From NCBI GenBank assembly GCA_946184295.1, contig CAMHEZ010000003.1:34038-98037 (forward strand): DNA of 64,000 bases, given 5' to 3'. Under the pieces are notes generated by a model. The model saw only the letters and a list, made by a program, of their open reading frames with translations, made no database searches and was not told the DNA's origin. Made by a program: the position numbers and the translations under genes. Position 1 is the stretch's first letter; the number at the start of each line of letters is the position of its first letter. Positions 29,318 through 38,878 of this stretch are shown piece after piece. The stretch is from an uncultured Clostridia bacterium (GTDB taxonomy: Bacteria > Bacillota > Clostridia > Oscillospirales > Acutalibacteraceae).

Positions 29318-29530
29318 TTAATACTCAAGTAATTCTTTACGGGGGTGAGGCTTGTGCATCATAATCCTTGTCTTATGCAACTCACTGGTGAAAACGACAC
29401 GAGAACCACTTGTTTTGCCTTTGTTACCTCGCACATAGCCCAACAACCCCAACAAGGTTTCAGCCTCTTCAAATGTAAAATCCTTTGGATTAGACCTTAA
29501 ACGTGCTATCAATTTCTCTTTTTTTCCCAA
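29318..29530 (-). CDS. hicA: HicA-family mRNA interferase toxin
   Basis: 70 aa: LRSNPKDFTFEEAETLLGLLGYVRGNKGKTSGSRVVFTSELHKTRIMMHKPHPRKELLEY. Confidence 0.9.
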   Translation of the reverse strand: MGKKEKLIARLRSNPKDFTFEEAETLLGLLGYVRGNKGKTSGSRVVFTSELHKTRIMMHKPHPRKELLEY

Positions 29531-29643
29531 GTTTTGCGCCTCATTTCTTCCTTATATGTTTATTCTATCACATCTGCCCCAAAACATCAACCACCTTTCC
29601 CCCGCCTTTTCAAAAAATTTTCCCTGAAAATAAAAATTCCCCC

Positions 29644-29698
29644 TTGACAAATGGCAAACGTGGGTGTAAGATATATGTGTACTAATCATCATAATACA
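29644..29698 (+). promoter_or_regulatory. Promoter plus putative GntR/YtrA-type operator
   Basis: TTGACA (29644-29649), 17 bp, TAAGAT (29667-29672), then imperfect palindrome TGTAcTAatcatcaTAaTACA (29678-29698) at the expected transcription start. Confidence 0.7.
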
Positions 29699-29740
29699 GT
29701 TGCGAAAAGTAGTTCAGAAATTCATGATGGGGGTGATGGA

Positions 29741-30112
29741 ATGTATACCATCGACAATCTCTGCGGGGTTCCCGTGTATGAGCAAATCGTCCGACAGACC
29801 GAGACATTCATTCTGAGCGGCATCTTGCAGGCCGACGCGCCGATGCCGTCGGTGCGGGCAGTGGCAGCGGAAATCGCGGCCAATCCCAACACGATTCAGA
29901 AGGCCTACACGAATCTGCTGTCCCGCGGGCTGATTTATGCCGCTCCGGGCAAGGGCAGCTTCGTCAGCGCCGAAGCACGCAGCATTCTGCGCGGTGAGCT
30001 GGAAAAACAGTTGGATACCGTCGAGTGCATGGCGGCGCAGTTCGCCAGCGCGGGCATTGACAAGCAGGCGGTTTTGCAGGCAGTGGAACGGGGCTATTCC
30101 GGAAAAAGTTAA
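29741..30112 (+). CDS. GntR-family (YtrA-like) transcriptional regulator
   Basis: CGVPVYEQIVRQTETFILSGILQADAPMPSVRAVAAEIAANPNTIQKAYTNLLSRGLIYAAPGKGSFV; ATG 29741 with RBS GGGGGTG. Confidence 0.93.
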   Translation: MYTIDNLCGVPVYEQIVRQTETFILSGILQADAPMPSVRAVAAEIAANPNTIQKAYTNLLSRGLIYAAPGKGSFVSAEARSILRGELEKQLDTVECMAAQFASAGIDKQAVLQAVERGYSGKS

Positions 30113-30162
30113 GTCAGGGTCTTGACAATGAAATTTGACAGAAAGGATTGACCAAAAATTCT

Positions 30163-31035
30163 ATGATAAACGCGATTAATGTCACGAAAAAATTCGACGA
30201 TTTCACCGCGCTGGACAGCGTGAATCTGTCGGTGCAGACCGGCAGCATCTTCGGGCTGGTCGGTTCCAACGGCGCGGGCAAGTCCACGCTCATGCGCATC
30301 ATGTCGGGTGTATACACCGCCGACGGCGGCAGCATTACCATCGACGGCGAGGACATCGCCAACCGCCCCGAAGTGCGGCAGAATCTCATCTATGTGCCGG
30401 ACGACCTCTACTTCCTGCCCGGCAGCAACATGGACCGCATGGCCAAGCTCTGCGAGAGTGCGCGGGCGAAGTTCGACAAGGAGCTGTACGCCTCTCTCGC
30501 GGAACAGTTCGAGGCCGACCGCAAGAAGCCCATCCGCTCCATGAGCAAGGGCATGAAGCGACAGGCGGCGCTGATTCTCGCGATGGCGTCCCGCCCCGAT
30601 ATTTTGCTGATCGACGAGACCTTTGACGGGCTGGACGTCATCAAACGCCACCGTATGCGCGAAATCATGGTGGACGCGGTCGCGGAGCGCGGCCTGACGG
30701 TCATCATGGCGACCCACTCCATGCACGAGGTGGACGATATGTGCGACGCGATTGCCATGCTGCACAAGGGTCACATCAACGTACAGTCGGATATCGATGA
30801 AGTCACCACCGCGCTGGTCAAGGTGCAGATCGCCTTCCCGCAGGAATTTGACGAGGACGCGGTGCGATTTGACGGCGCGAACCTCATCAGCTTCCACCGC
30901 GACGGCACGGTCGCAACCGTGGTCTACGAAAACGACCGCGATCTGGTGGAAAGCCAGTTGAAAGCCAGAAACCCCGTACTGATAAACCTGCTTCCCCTCT
31001 CGCTGGAAGAAGTCTTTATCTACAAGTGCCAGTAA
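30163..31035 (+). CDS. ABC transporter ATP-binding protein
   Basis: Walker A GLVGSNGAGKST, signature-like SMSKGMKRQAALILAMASRPDILLIDETFDGLD. Start ambiguous (TTG 30148 or ATG 30163). Confidence 0.92.
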   Translation: MINAINVTKKFDDFTALDSVNLSVQTGSIFGLVGSNGAGKSTLMRIMSGVYTADGGSITIDGEDIANRPEVRQNLIYVPDDLYFLPGSNMDRMAKLCESARAKFDKELYASLAEQFEADRKKPIRSMSKGMKRQAALILAMASRPDILLIDETFDGLDVIKRHRMREIMVDAVAERGLTVIMATHSMHEVDDMCDAIAMLHKGHINVQSDIDEVTTALVKVQIAFPQEFDEDAVRFDGANLISFHRDGTVATVVYENDRDLVESQLKARNPVLINLLPLSLEEVFIYKCQ

Positions 31036-31065
31036 TCCGGCGCGGAAAGGAAGGTAACGCATCTC

Positions 31066-33570
31066 ATGAAGGACTTTTTCAGAAATTATGTCAAGCCGCA
31101 GCCTGACAAGGCACTCTTCCGCGAAGGCATGCGGCAGTTGAAGCTCCCCGGCATGGTGTATGCCATTGTCATGCTGCTCTTTCAGGTGGGCATGGAGCTG
31201 GATCACGGCTCGTATTACGGCTTCTGGACAAAACAGTACACGTTAGCCAATCCCATCAACGTATATCTTGACGAAATCGCCGATATCACCGCGATTCTGT
31301 CAACCATGTTTATCGTGGGCGCGATGTTCTATGTCTCCCACCTGCTGCGTTCGGGCAGGGCACGGGATTTCTACTGCGCGACGCCTCACTCGCTGGGCAC
31401 CGTCTGGGGCAATTTTGCCGCGTCGGTGTACGCGTGGTGCCTCATCGGCATGGCCGCGCCCTACCTGCTCTGCACGGTCGTCATGGGCTTTATGGACTAC
31501 AAGGCCATCGGCTTCTGTTTGCAGGCATTTCTGGGCAATGCGGCTTTCGCGCTCATGGTCTTCGGCGTCATGATGCTGGCGGTCACGCTGACCGGCCGCA
31601 TTCTCAACGCGCTAATCACGGCGGCGGGCATCGCCTTTCTGCCGTCAGCACTCTGGGGTGCGTTCCACGCCTCTCTGAATTATTACTACAACAGCCTGTT
31701 CCTCTTCATCCGCTACCCCGAGGGACTGTCCTGCCCCGACCCGTTCTCCGTTTTCCTCGATTCGACCGAACTCTTCCGGCTGTCGCTCCAGGGCGGACGT
31801 TCTGACGGCTTTGCCCTGTTCGCCGGCTGGCACGTCATTGTGTACTGCCTGCTGGTGGGCGCGGCGGAAATCGCCCTCGCGATGCTCTTTGCCTCCGTCC
31901 GCACGGGTGACACGACGGGCAGACCCTTTATCAACCGGGAAGCGCACCTGCTCTCCCTCTTCTCCGTGATGCTCACGGTCTACTGCTGCGCGGCAGGCCT
32001 GTTCACGGTCATGCTGGACTACAAAGTCGAATATTTCAAGGGTATGGTGTTCAACTATATCTCCATCATTCTCGTGACGGTCATCGGCCTGACCGTTGCC
32101 TTCTGGGTGTGCGAACTGCTGCTGACCTTCGACATCAAGCGCGCCCACCGCGCTCTGAAGTATCTCCCCATTCCGGCGGCCATTGCGCTGGCGGTGACAG
32201 GCTGCGGTTATCTGCACACAACGGCGGAGTTTACCACCACCGTTGACCCCGCCGAAGTGGCCTCCTTCTCGCTCGTGCGCAACAGCGACCTCAATGACGA
32301 CCTCGCCATTTTCCGCCTGTCCAGCACCTACGGGCGCACCGTCACGGAGGACACGCGCTTTGAAAACCGCGCCGTCATCGAATATGTCGCGTCCCGCATC
32401 AACGAGTTTGTCGCACTCTACCAAGACAACCCCAAGAAGGCGTTTGAGCAGTCCGAGAACTGGTATTATCTGTTGGAAGAGGAAAGCACCGAACCCAACC
32501 CCGCTCCCGACGCGACCATTGCCATCCGGCTGTACCTCAAAAACGGCAGAGCCGTCACCCGCGCCATCCGCTTCGACAAGGAGCACGCCGACCAGCTGGC
32601 GCAGGCCATTCTGAGCGACAAGGCCTTCATGAAGCAGTTCCTCGCTCTGCCGGATTCCTCCAAGCTCAACCTCGATATGTATAGCACGGAGGGAATGGAC
32701 GCGGCCGACCTGAGCACGATTTACGACAGCTTCCTCAAAGAATACAGCGCGATGACCGACGAACAGAAGCTCGAGTACCTCAAGGAAATCCTGTATTCCG
32801 ACTATGAGCGCAACATTTATTACGATTACGGCTATCAGGACCCCGCCGTTTCCCGCGATGCCGCCGCTGACGGCGACCCGTCGGCACCCGAAGCGGTTGT
32901 GAGCGAAAGCGACGCGGTAAACCGTCCCGTGAACGACTACAAGCTCGTGAGCAAGACCTGTGAGCCGGGCGATTATATCATCACCCACTGCGACCTTACG
33001 GGCGAAGGCGGGCTCACCGGCGACTATGTATTCCGGATGGAAACGCAGGGCTACGCCGAACGGCATTTGTATGACACCAATTATCTCTTTGAGCAGACGA
33101 TCCGCATCGACAGAAAGACCTTCCCGGAGACCCACGCCCTGATTGTCAGAACCTGCAACGCCGGCATGACCGACCTTATCAAGACTCTCACCGCCTACAA
33201 CAGCGACGGGTTCCGCGGCAACGGCTATGTCGAACTGAGCGCGGATTATTACGCCGCCGACAGCGAAGCCCACATCAATTATGATCTGGTGATGCCTTCG
33301 TATCTGCAATGGTCGCGGGACGAATACCGCAGCTATTGGGAAGACGCCTATTGGGACGAGGAAGCGGAGGAATACAAAACGAACGAATACAAAACCGTCG
33401 AAGTGGATTCCAACGCGATGGTCGCCAAGCTGCTGGCCGACGCTGAAGCGACGGGCGACACGGTGGATTTCTCCAAGCCCTACTGTGTGCTGAGCATTCA
33501 CGGCGATTCCGGCAAAAAGAACACCCGCATTCACAGACAAATCTTTATCCAGACCGAGCTTGGCTATTGA
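31066..33570 (+). CDS. ABC-2-like membrane permease with large C-terminal region
   Basis: 834 aa, about 8 TM segments in the N-terminal half (YAIVMLLFQVGMEL, AFALMVFGVMMLAVTLTG...), co-oriented with the ATPase. Confidence 0.8.
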   Translation: MKDFFRNYVKPQPDKALFREGMRQLKLPGMVYAIVMLLFQVGMELDHGSYYGFWTKQYTLANPINVYLDEIADITAILSTMFIVGAMFYVSHLLRSGRARDFYCATPHSLGTVWGNFAASVYAWCLIGMAAPYLLCTVVMGFMDYKAIGFCLQAFLGNAAFALMVFGVMMLAVTLTGRILNALITAAGIAFLPSALWGAFHASLNYYYNSLFLFIRYPEGLSCPDPFSVFLDSTELFRLSLQGGRSDGFALFAGWHVIVYCLLVGAAEIALAMLFASVRTGDTTGRPFINREAHLLSLFSVMLTVYCCAAGLFTVMLDYKVEYFKGMVFNYISIILVTVIGLTVAFWVCELLLTFDIKRAHRALKYLPIPAAIALAVTGCGYLHTTAEFTTTVDPAEVASFSLVRNSDLNDDLAIFRLSSTYGRTVTEDTRFENRAVIEYVASRINEFVALYQDNPKKAFEQSENWYYLLEEESTEPNPAPDATIAIRLYLKNGRAVTRAIRFDKEHADQLAQAILSDKAFMKQFLALPDSSKLNLDMYSTEGMDAADLSTIYDSFLKEYSAMTDEQKLEYLKEILYSDYERNIYYDYGYQDPAVSRDAAADGDPSAPEAVVSESDAVNRPVNDYKLVSKTCEPGDYIITHCDLTGEGGLTGDYVFRMETQGYAERHLYDTNYLFEQTIRIDRKTFPETHALIVRTCNAGMTDLIKTLTAYNSDGFRGNGYVELSADYYAADSEAHINYDLVMPSYLQWSRDEYRSYWEDAYWDEEAEEYKTNEYKTVEVDSNAMVAKLLADAEATGDTVDFSKPYCVLSIHGDSGKKNTRIHRQIFIQTELGY

Positions 33571-33582
33571 GGCAATGTGTGC

Positions 33583-33617
33583 GTGAGGATTGGCGGGAAC
33601 ACGCTGCCAATCCTCAC
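33583..33617 (+). terminator. Hairpin after the ABC operon (weak terminator or processing hairpin)
   Basis: GTGAGGATTGGC / GCCAATCCTCAC 12-bp perfect stem; no clear U-tract. Confidence 0.4.
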
Positions 33618-33661
33618 AAGATGACATTTTCGTAATATTATCGAAAAACAGCAAAATGATA

Positions 33662-33690
33662 TTGACAAACGCAATTCGCCGTGCTATACT
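33662..33690 (+). promoter_or_regulatory. SigmaA-type promoter upstream of the vanZ-like gene
   Basis: TTGACA (33662-33667), 17 bp, TATACT (33685-33690). Confidence 0.7.
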
Positions 33691-33822
33691 GGGAGCAATT
33701 CCGGATGATGATTGGTCAATCGCAATTTTCGGTTAATAAATCTTTATATTTTCTTTGCAATGGCTTTGCGATGATTTAACCCTTGTGTGATATGATAAGT
33801 ACAGGGTGTGTGGTGGAACGAT

Positions 33823-34536
33823 ATGAAACAACAAGTGATGGCAATCATCGGAACGGTAGCCTACATGCTCGCGGCAGTGGTGCTGGCATGGTACGCGTGG
33901 TGGCAGTTCACCCCGGAGAGAACGCTTTCGCCGGCCGGTCGGCTGGCAGCGCTGCTGACAGCCTGCGGGCTGATGTACGTCGGCGGAAGGCTGCTCTCTC
34001 CGCGTATGGACAAGCGGTGGCAGGAGATTCCCATGAAGGTAAATCTGTGGGTGTGGTTTGGGCTGTATCTGCTCCTGCTTGCGACCCTCACGCTGTTCGA
34101 TCCCTATTATGGGCGTGGCGGTGGGCTGAGTCTGGCAAGCTGGAACCGCCAGCTTTTGCAGCTGTACCTGAAATACAGCTTCAACATCATACCCGGTCAC
34201 ATGGTGGTAGACATGATTCTGAGCGTGATGAACGACAGTATCTCGCTGAAAATGGCGCTGGTCAACATCTTCGGCAACCTCGCGGCACTCATGCCGACAG
34301 CCTTCTTCCTGCCGCAGTTGTTCGAGCGGCAGAGGAAATTCGAAACCTTCGCCCTGACGGTGGGAATCATGGTGGCGGTCATTGAAATCACGCAGTTTGC
34401 CACGCTGTCGGGTACGTTTGACATTGACGACTGGATTCTGAACGTAGGCGGCGCGTGCCTGATGTATAAGCTGATGGAAACGCCAAAGGCAAAACGGTGG
34501 ATAAAACGATTCTTGGGAAAAGAAGAAATGGATTGA
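33823..34536 (+). CDS. VanZ-like family membrane protein
   Basis: VWFGLYLLLLATLTLFDPYYGRGG...INIFGN-type LVNIFGNLAALMPTAFFLPQLF...EITQFATLSGTFDIDDWILNVGGACLMY. Confidence 0.88.
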   Translation: MKQQVMAIIGTVAYMLAAVVLAWYAWWQFTPERTLSPAGRLAALLTACGLMYVGGRLLSPRMDKRWQEIPMKVNLWVWFGLYLLLLATLTLFDPYYGRGGGLSLASWNRQLLQLYLKYSFNIIPGHMVVDMILSVMNDSISLKMALVNIFGNLAALMPTAFFLPQLFERQRKFETFALTVGIMVAVIEITQFATLSGTFDIDDWILNVGGACLMYKLMETPKAKRWIKRFLGKEEMD

Positions 34537-34553
34537 AGGGGGCGTATCAGGGC

Positions 34554-35345
34554 ATGGACAACATAGAAACCGCGACCGCCCATGTGGTCAAACGGAGAGA
34601 ACATCAGGCGGCAGAGGGATTAAAACAAATCGCCGCGCAAAAAATAGAATATGCGCTGGCTTCCGCCGAAATCAGAAAACGGCGCAAAGCGATTTACACC
34701 ATCGAGATGGCGGAGCAAATCCGACAGAAGATACAGGGCAAAACATACAAAGGTGCCGGCAGGCACACACAGCTTGCTCTGAATCTCTTCGCAGCGGTGA
34801 ACCTGCTGGCGTGTGCGGTGCTGGCGGTTGTCGGGTATCAGATGGGCATCTTCACCTCGGTGGAGAGCCTGCAGGAGTGGGTGAACGGCTTCGGCCCCAT
34901 CGCGCCGATCATCTTCATCGTGTTTCAGGCGGTGCAGGTGATTATCCCGATCATTCCGGGCGGCGCGAGTCTGGCGGGCGGTGTGGTGATCTTCGGCCCG
35001 TGGTGGGGCTTTGTATATAATTATCTGGGCATCTGCCTCGGGTCGCTGATTGTCTTCGGCATCTCGCGGGGCTGCGGCAAGCCGTTGATGTACCAACTCT
35101 TCCCCGCCAAGGCGATTCAGAAATACGAGCGATTCGCCAACGACAAGCACCGCTTTACCAAGATGTTCGCGGTGGCCATCTTCGCGCCGTGTGCGCCGGA
35201 CGATATGCTGTGCTACCTCGCGGGAACCACGGACATGAGCTGGAAAACCTACACGCTCATCATTCTGCTGGGCAAGCCTGCCTCGACTGCCATGTACAGT
35301 CTCGGCCTGACGGCGGTGCTCCGTGCGCTGATGGCGCTGATTTGA
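34554..35345 (+). CDS. VTT-domain (DedA/TVP38/TMEM64-like) membrane protein
   Basis: WVNGFGPIAPIIFIVFQAVQVIIPIIPGGASLAGGVVIFGPWWGFVYNYLGICLGSLIVFGISRGCGKP. Confidence 0.9.
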   Translation: MDNIETATAHVVKRREHQAAEGLKQIAAQKIEYALASAEIRKRRKAIYTIEMAEQIRQKIQGKTYKGAGRHTQLALNLFAAVNLLACAVLAVVGYQMGIFTSVESLQEWVNGFGPIAPIIFIVFQAVQVIIPIIPGGASLAGGVVIFGPWWGFVYNYLGICLGSLIVFGISRGCGKPLMYQLFPAKAIQKYERFANDKHRFTKMFAVAIFAPCAPDDMLCYLAGTTDMSWKTYTLIILLGKPASTAMYSLGLTAVLRALMALI

Positions 35346-35396
35346 TTTATCATTCATCATTCATTTGTGGGACGATATAAGAGGGTATCAGGAACT

Positions 35397-36452
35397 ATGA
35401 AAACCATCAATATGCTTTCCTCTGCGGACAAGGTCAAAGGGCAGGGCGTCGGCTCCGCTTACTTGGAACAGGTGCGGCTGGTGGAAGAGGAATTGCCGAA
35501 CAGCTTTCAAGTGTGCCGTAATCAATTCAAATTCTGCGATATCATGCACTATCACACGCTGGATTTCCCGTTCTTTCTCAGCGTGCCGCTGGCCAAACTG
35601 CATGGCAGTACGACAGTGGGCTATGTTCATTTTCTCCCCGAAACGGTGGAAACCAGTCTGCGCCTGCCGTGGCCGGCCAAGCAGGTATTTTACGCCTACA
35701 TGATTCAGTATTACAAGAGCATGGACAAGCTGGTGACAGTCAACCCGTGGTTTATCGAGCGGCTGGCGGACTACGGCATTCCCCGCGAGCGGGTGACGTA
35801 TATTCCCAACTTCGTGTCGGAAGAGGCATTTTACCGTATGCCCTCCGACCGAAAGAGCGCACTCCGCGAGGCATACGGCCTCGACCCCGACAGATTCACG
35901 GTAGTCTGCGCGGGGCAATTGCAGGTGCGCAAGGGCTTTTTCGACTTCATCAAGACCGCCGAACGCCTGCCGGAACTGCAATTTGTCTGGGCGGGCGGCT
36001 TCTCCTTCGGCAAGATCACCGACGGTTACGACGAGATCAGACAGGTGGTCAAAAATCCGCCGCCGAATGTCCACTTTCTCGGCATTGTTCCCCGCGAGGA
36101 GATGAACGCGGTTTATAACCTCGCCGATGTGATGTTCCTGCCGTCCTTTGAGGAACTCTTCCCCATGACCGTGCTGGAATCCATGAACTGTGGGATTCCG
36201 ATTCTGCTGCGGGACTTGGAACTGTATGAGAACATTCTGTTTGACTACTACCTGAAAGCTGACAGCGTGGAAGATTTCGCAAACGACCTGCTGCGCCTGA
36301 GCCGCGACCCGGATTTTTATGCGCATTACGCCGCGAAATCGAGCGAAGGCTCCCGTTTCTACAGCCGCGAACACGTCGCCGCCATGTGGAAGAAATTTTA
36401 TAACAGCCTGCCGACCGGGCATTTTTTCAAACGACCGCTGTTCCGCTATTAA
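35397..36452 (+). CDS. Glycosyltransferase family 4 (diacylglycerol glycosyltransferase-like)
   Basis: MKTINMLSSADKVKGQGVGSAYLEQVRLVEEEL...YIPNFVSEEAFYRMPSDRK...VCAGQLQVRKGFFDFIKTAERLPELQFVWAGGF...FLPSFEELFPMTVLESMNCGIPILLRDLELYENI. Confidence 0.92.
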   Translation: MKTINMLSSADKVKGQGVGSAYLEQVRLVEEELPNSFQVCRNQFKFCDIMHYHTLDFPFFLSVPLAKLHGSTTVGYVHFLPETVETSLRLPWPAKQVFYAYMIQYYKSMDKLVTVNPWFIERLADYGIPRERVTYIPNFVSEEAFYRMPSDRKSALREAYGLDPDRFTVVCAGQLQVRKGFFDFIKTAERLPELQFVWAGGFSFGKITDGYDEIRQVVKNPPPNVHFLGIVPREEMNAVYNLADVMFLPSFEELFPMTVLESMNCGIPILLRDLELYENILFDYYLKADSVEDFANDLLRLSRDPDFYAHYAAKSSEGSRFYSREHVAAMWKKFYNSLPTGHFFKRPLFRY

Positions 36453-36454
36453 TA

Positions 36455-36626
36455 ATAAAGCGAAGCGCGGGAGTCCAGGGGGTGCAGGCACCTCCTGGCG
36501 GGTCCCGCTTTCGCCAGCAAAAGCCGGGGCAGTCGCCCTTGCAGGGAGTGGGACAGCGTCCCACAAGGCAAGCGTAGCTTGCCGGGCAAGACGCGCTAAG
36601 ACGAAATAAAATGTCAGGCGAATACG
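36455..36626 (-). repeat. Composite multi-hairpin intergenic element, copy D (reverse orientation)
   Basis: Reverse complement carries CGTATTCGCC-TGACATTTTATTTCGTCTT (cf. copy C), GGCAAGCtacGCTTGCC, GTGGGACgctGTCCCAC, CCAGGAGGTGCCTGCACCCCCTGG. Confidence 0.85.
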
Positions 36627-36728
36627 AACGCAGAAAAACCATAGAAATTCAAGGAAAATTCAGAAATGCACCATAGCAATTTAACGATAGGATGATATAG
36701 TAAGGAAAGAGTACCAAAGGAGGTATGA

Positions 36729-37436
36729 TTGATGACAAGCGAAAAGAGTATCACCGTCGAACCCATCGCCGCACTGGAGGCCAAGTTGGAAGAAAAAACC
36801 GAAGTCGCCAAAGAAAAGCTGGAAGAATTTGGCGACAACAAGATTGTCAAAACCGTCAGCAATATCTTCATGGTAATCCTGCTGCTCGGTTGTGTGGCAT
36901 TCGGCGTCTACGGCTGGCGCAAGGGGATTTTTGCCTCGCCGGAAACGCTGCGGGACTGGGTGAACAGCTTCGGCATGACTGCGCCGATTATCTTCATGAT
37001 TTTGCAGGCGCTGGAAGTCGGCATTCCCGTGATTCCCGGCGGTGTGACGCTGCTGGCGGGCGTGCTGCTTTTCGGCCCGTGGTGGGGCTTCTGGTATAAC
37101 TATGTCGGGATTGTGGTCGGGTCGCTGGCCACCTTCGCCATTTCGCGGGTCTACGGCCAGCCGCTCATGCACCGTCTCTTCTCAAAGGAATCCATCGAGA
37201 AATACGAGCATTGGACGGAAGATCACGGCCGCTTCAATAAGCTCTTCGCCGTTGCCATTTTCCTCCCCGGCGCACCGGACGGCCTGATCTGCTACCTCGC
37301 GGGTACCACCAAAATGTCGTGGAAAACCTACACACTCATCATTCTGTTCTGCAAACCGCTGTCCATCGCACTCTACAGCCTCGGTGTGTTCGGCGTATCG
37401 AAGGGTATTTCCGCCGTGGGCATGCTGCTGTTTTAA
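36729..37436 (+). CDS. VTT-domain (DedA/TVP38/TMEM64-like) membrane protein, paralog of 34554..35345
   Basis: WVNSFGMTAPIIFMILQALEVGIPVIPGGVTLLAGVLLFGPWWGFWYNYVGIVVGSLATFAISRVYGQP; RBS AAAGGAGG. Confidence 0.9.
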   Translation: MMTSEKSITVEPIAALEAKLEEKTEVAKEKLEEFGDNKIVKTVSNIFMVILLLGCVAFGVYGWRKGIFASPETLRDWVNSFGMTAPIIFMILQALEVGIPVIPGGVTLLAGVLLFGPWWGFWYNYVGIVVGSLATFAISRVYGQPLMHRLFSKESIEKYEHWTEDHGRFNKLFAVAIFLPGAPDGLICYLAGTTKMSWKTYTLIILFCKPLSIALYSLGVFGVSKGISAVGMLLF

Positions 37437-37461
37437 CCATAGGCACATCATCACATACATC

Positions 37462-37498
37462 AAAACCTGCCGTTTCAGTTGGTAAAACGGCAGGTTTT
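37462..37498 (+). terminator. Rho-independent terminator
   Basis: 14-bp perfect stem AAAACCTGCCGTTT / AAACGGCAGGTTTT followed by T-tract. Confidence 0.9.
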
Positions 37499-37534
37499 TT
37501 CATGTCATAAAAAAGTATTCCGACGGCGCAACCA

Positions 37535-38878
37535 TCAAAATCCGCTGCCGCCTGTGATGATCTCGCTCCACTCCACAGGGCCGATCGCGCCGTTCTGCTC
37601 GATGCCCAGCTGTCGCTGAAGCGCGAGGACGGCGTTGCGGGTCGCGTCGTCAAACGTACCCGTAACCTCCACCGAGGGAATGCCCGGGTCATTCTGCGCC
37701 AACCGGCGCAGATAGCCCTGAATAATCCGCACGCTGTCGCCCGAATCGCCCATCACCAGGAACCGTCCGGGATACGGCTCGCCGATGGCGCTGCGGTAAT
37801 CGGCGGGGAGCTGGCTCACGGCGTTGCGATAGGCGCGCTCGATCTCGCGGAAGGTCCTCTCCCCCACGATGCCGTCCACCGTCAGCCCGTACAACGACTG
37901 GAAAGTAAGCACCGCGTCCCGTGTCTGTTCGCCGAAATAGCCCGTAATGGGAATGGGCGGCAGTTCCGGGAAGAAATAGCCGAGGAAGGCGAGATAATAC
38001 TGCACCGCCTCCACATCGACGCCCTGACTGCCGAGCTGCAAGACACGGGTATAGCGGCGTTCCACCTCGGAAATGGTCAGACCCTCGCTTGCAATCTCCG
38101 ACAGCCGTTTGACAGAGGCGAACACCTGCTTGATTTTGTACCATGTCGCCTTGCCGACGATGCCGTCCGGTTCGAGATTGAAAATCTGCTGGAACACCGT
38201 AACCGCCTCTTCTGTCTCCGCGTCGTACACCCCCGTGAGCGCACTGATACGGGGAATCGCGGGATAATTGCGGGCAATGCGGTTGAGTTCCCGCTTGATG
38301 GTCAGCACATCGTCGCCAAACGAGCCGCGCCGCAACGGGGTACCGGGATAGGACTGCGTGTTGCCGCCGACAGGCGCGTTAAAGATCATTTCAATATTGT
38401 CGCCGTAATAATAGCGCAGAATATCCATCGCGCTGAAACCGTCATTGGCCAGCCGCACCGTACCCCATTGAGATAAGCCGTTGCACTGCGTGTAAACGCC
38501 GTCGCAGAATTGGGCGTACAGCGGAACGATACTGCCCGAGCGCACCAGGTAATTGTTGAAAATTTCATCGACAATTTCGCTGATATTGTCGAAAATCTGC
38601 CCGTTTGGCACAAAGGCTTGGTCAAACTGCGTGTTGCTGGTGATATCAAAGTCGTAGCCGCGGCTGGGATAGTACTCAGTATAGATGCGGTTGAGCGCAA
38701 AAGTAATCTGCGCCGCGATGTTGGCACGCAGCGCTTCCTCCGGCCAGTTGGGGTAGATCTCGTTGGAAGCGACATTTTTGATGTACTCCGTGAAGTTCAC
38801 GGTCACGTTATCGGCCAGTTCGTCGGGGCGGCCGAGATGTACCGTGACGGTCTGGGGAATCACGGGAACCACAGCCAT
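37535..38878 (-). CDS. SpoIID/LytB-like domain plus tandem peptidoglycan-binding (PG_binding_1) domains
   Basis: VNFTEYIKNVASNEIYPNWPEEALRANIAAQITFALNRIYTEYYPSRGYDFDI plus three LGSQGVDVEAVQYYLAFLG / GDSGDSVRIIQGYLRRLA / FGDDVLTIKRELNRIA units. Confidence 0.85.
   Translation of the reverse strand: MAVVPVIPQTVTVHLGRPDELADNVTVNFTEYIKNVASNEIYPNWPEEALRANIAAQITFALNRIYTEYYPSRGYDFDITSNTQFDQAFVPNGQIFDNISEIVDEIFNNYLVRSGSIVPLYAQFCDGVYTQCNGLSQWGTVRLANDGFSAMDILRYYYGDNIEMIFNAPVGGNTQSYPGTPLRRGSFGDDVLTIKRELNRIARNYPAIPRISALTGVYDAETEEAVTVFQQIFNLEPDGIVGKATWYKIKQVFASVKRLSEIASEGLTISEVERRYTRVLQLGSQGVDVEAVQYYLAFLGYFFPELPPIPITGYFGEQTRDAVLTFQSLYGLTVDGIVGERTFREIERAYRNAVSQLPADYRSAIGEPYPGRFLVMGDSGDSVRIIQGYLRRLAQNDPGIPSVEVTGTFDDATRNAVLALQRQLGIEQNGAIGPVEWSEIITGGSGF

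Noticed and set aside
28926-29530. HicAB as a novel toxin-antitoxin system
   Set aside because: Matches known HicA/HicB organisation; ordinary.
31645-33654. 669-aa minus-strand ORF
   Set aside because: Antisense to the ABC permease, which has clear TM segments and an RBS.
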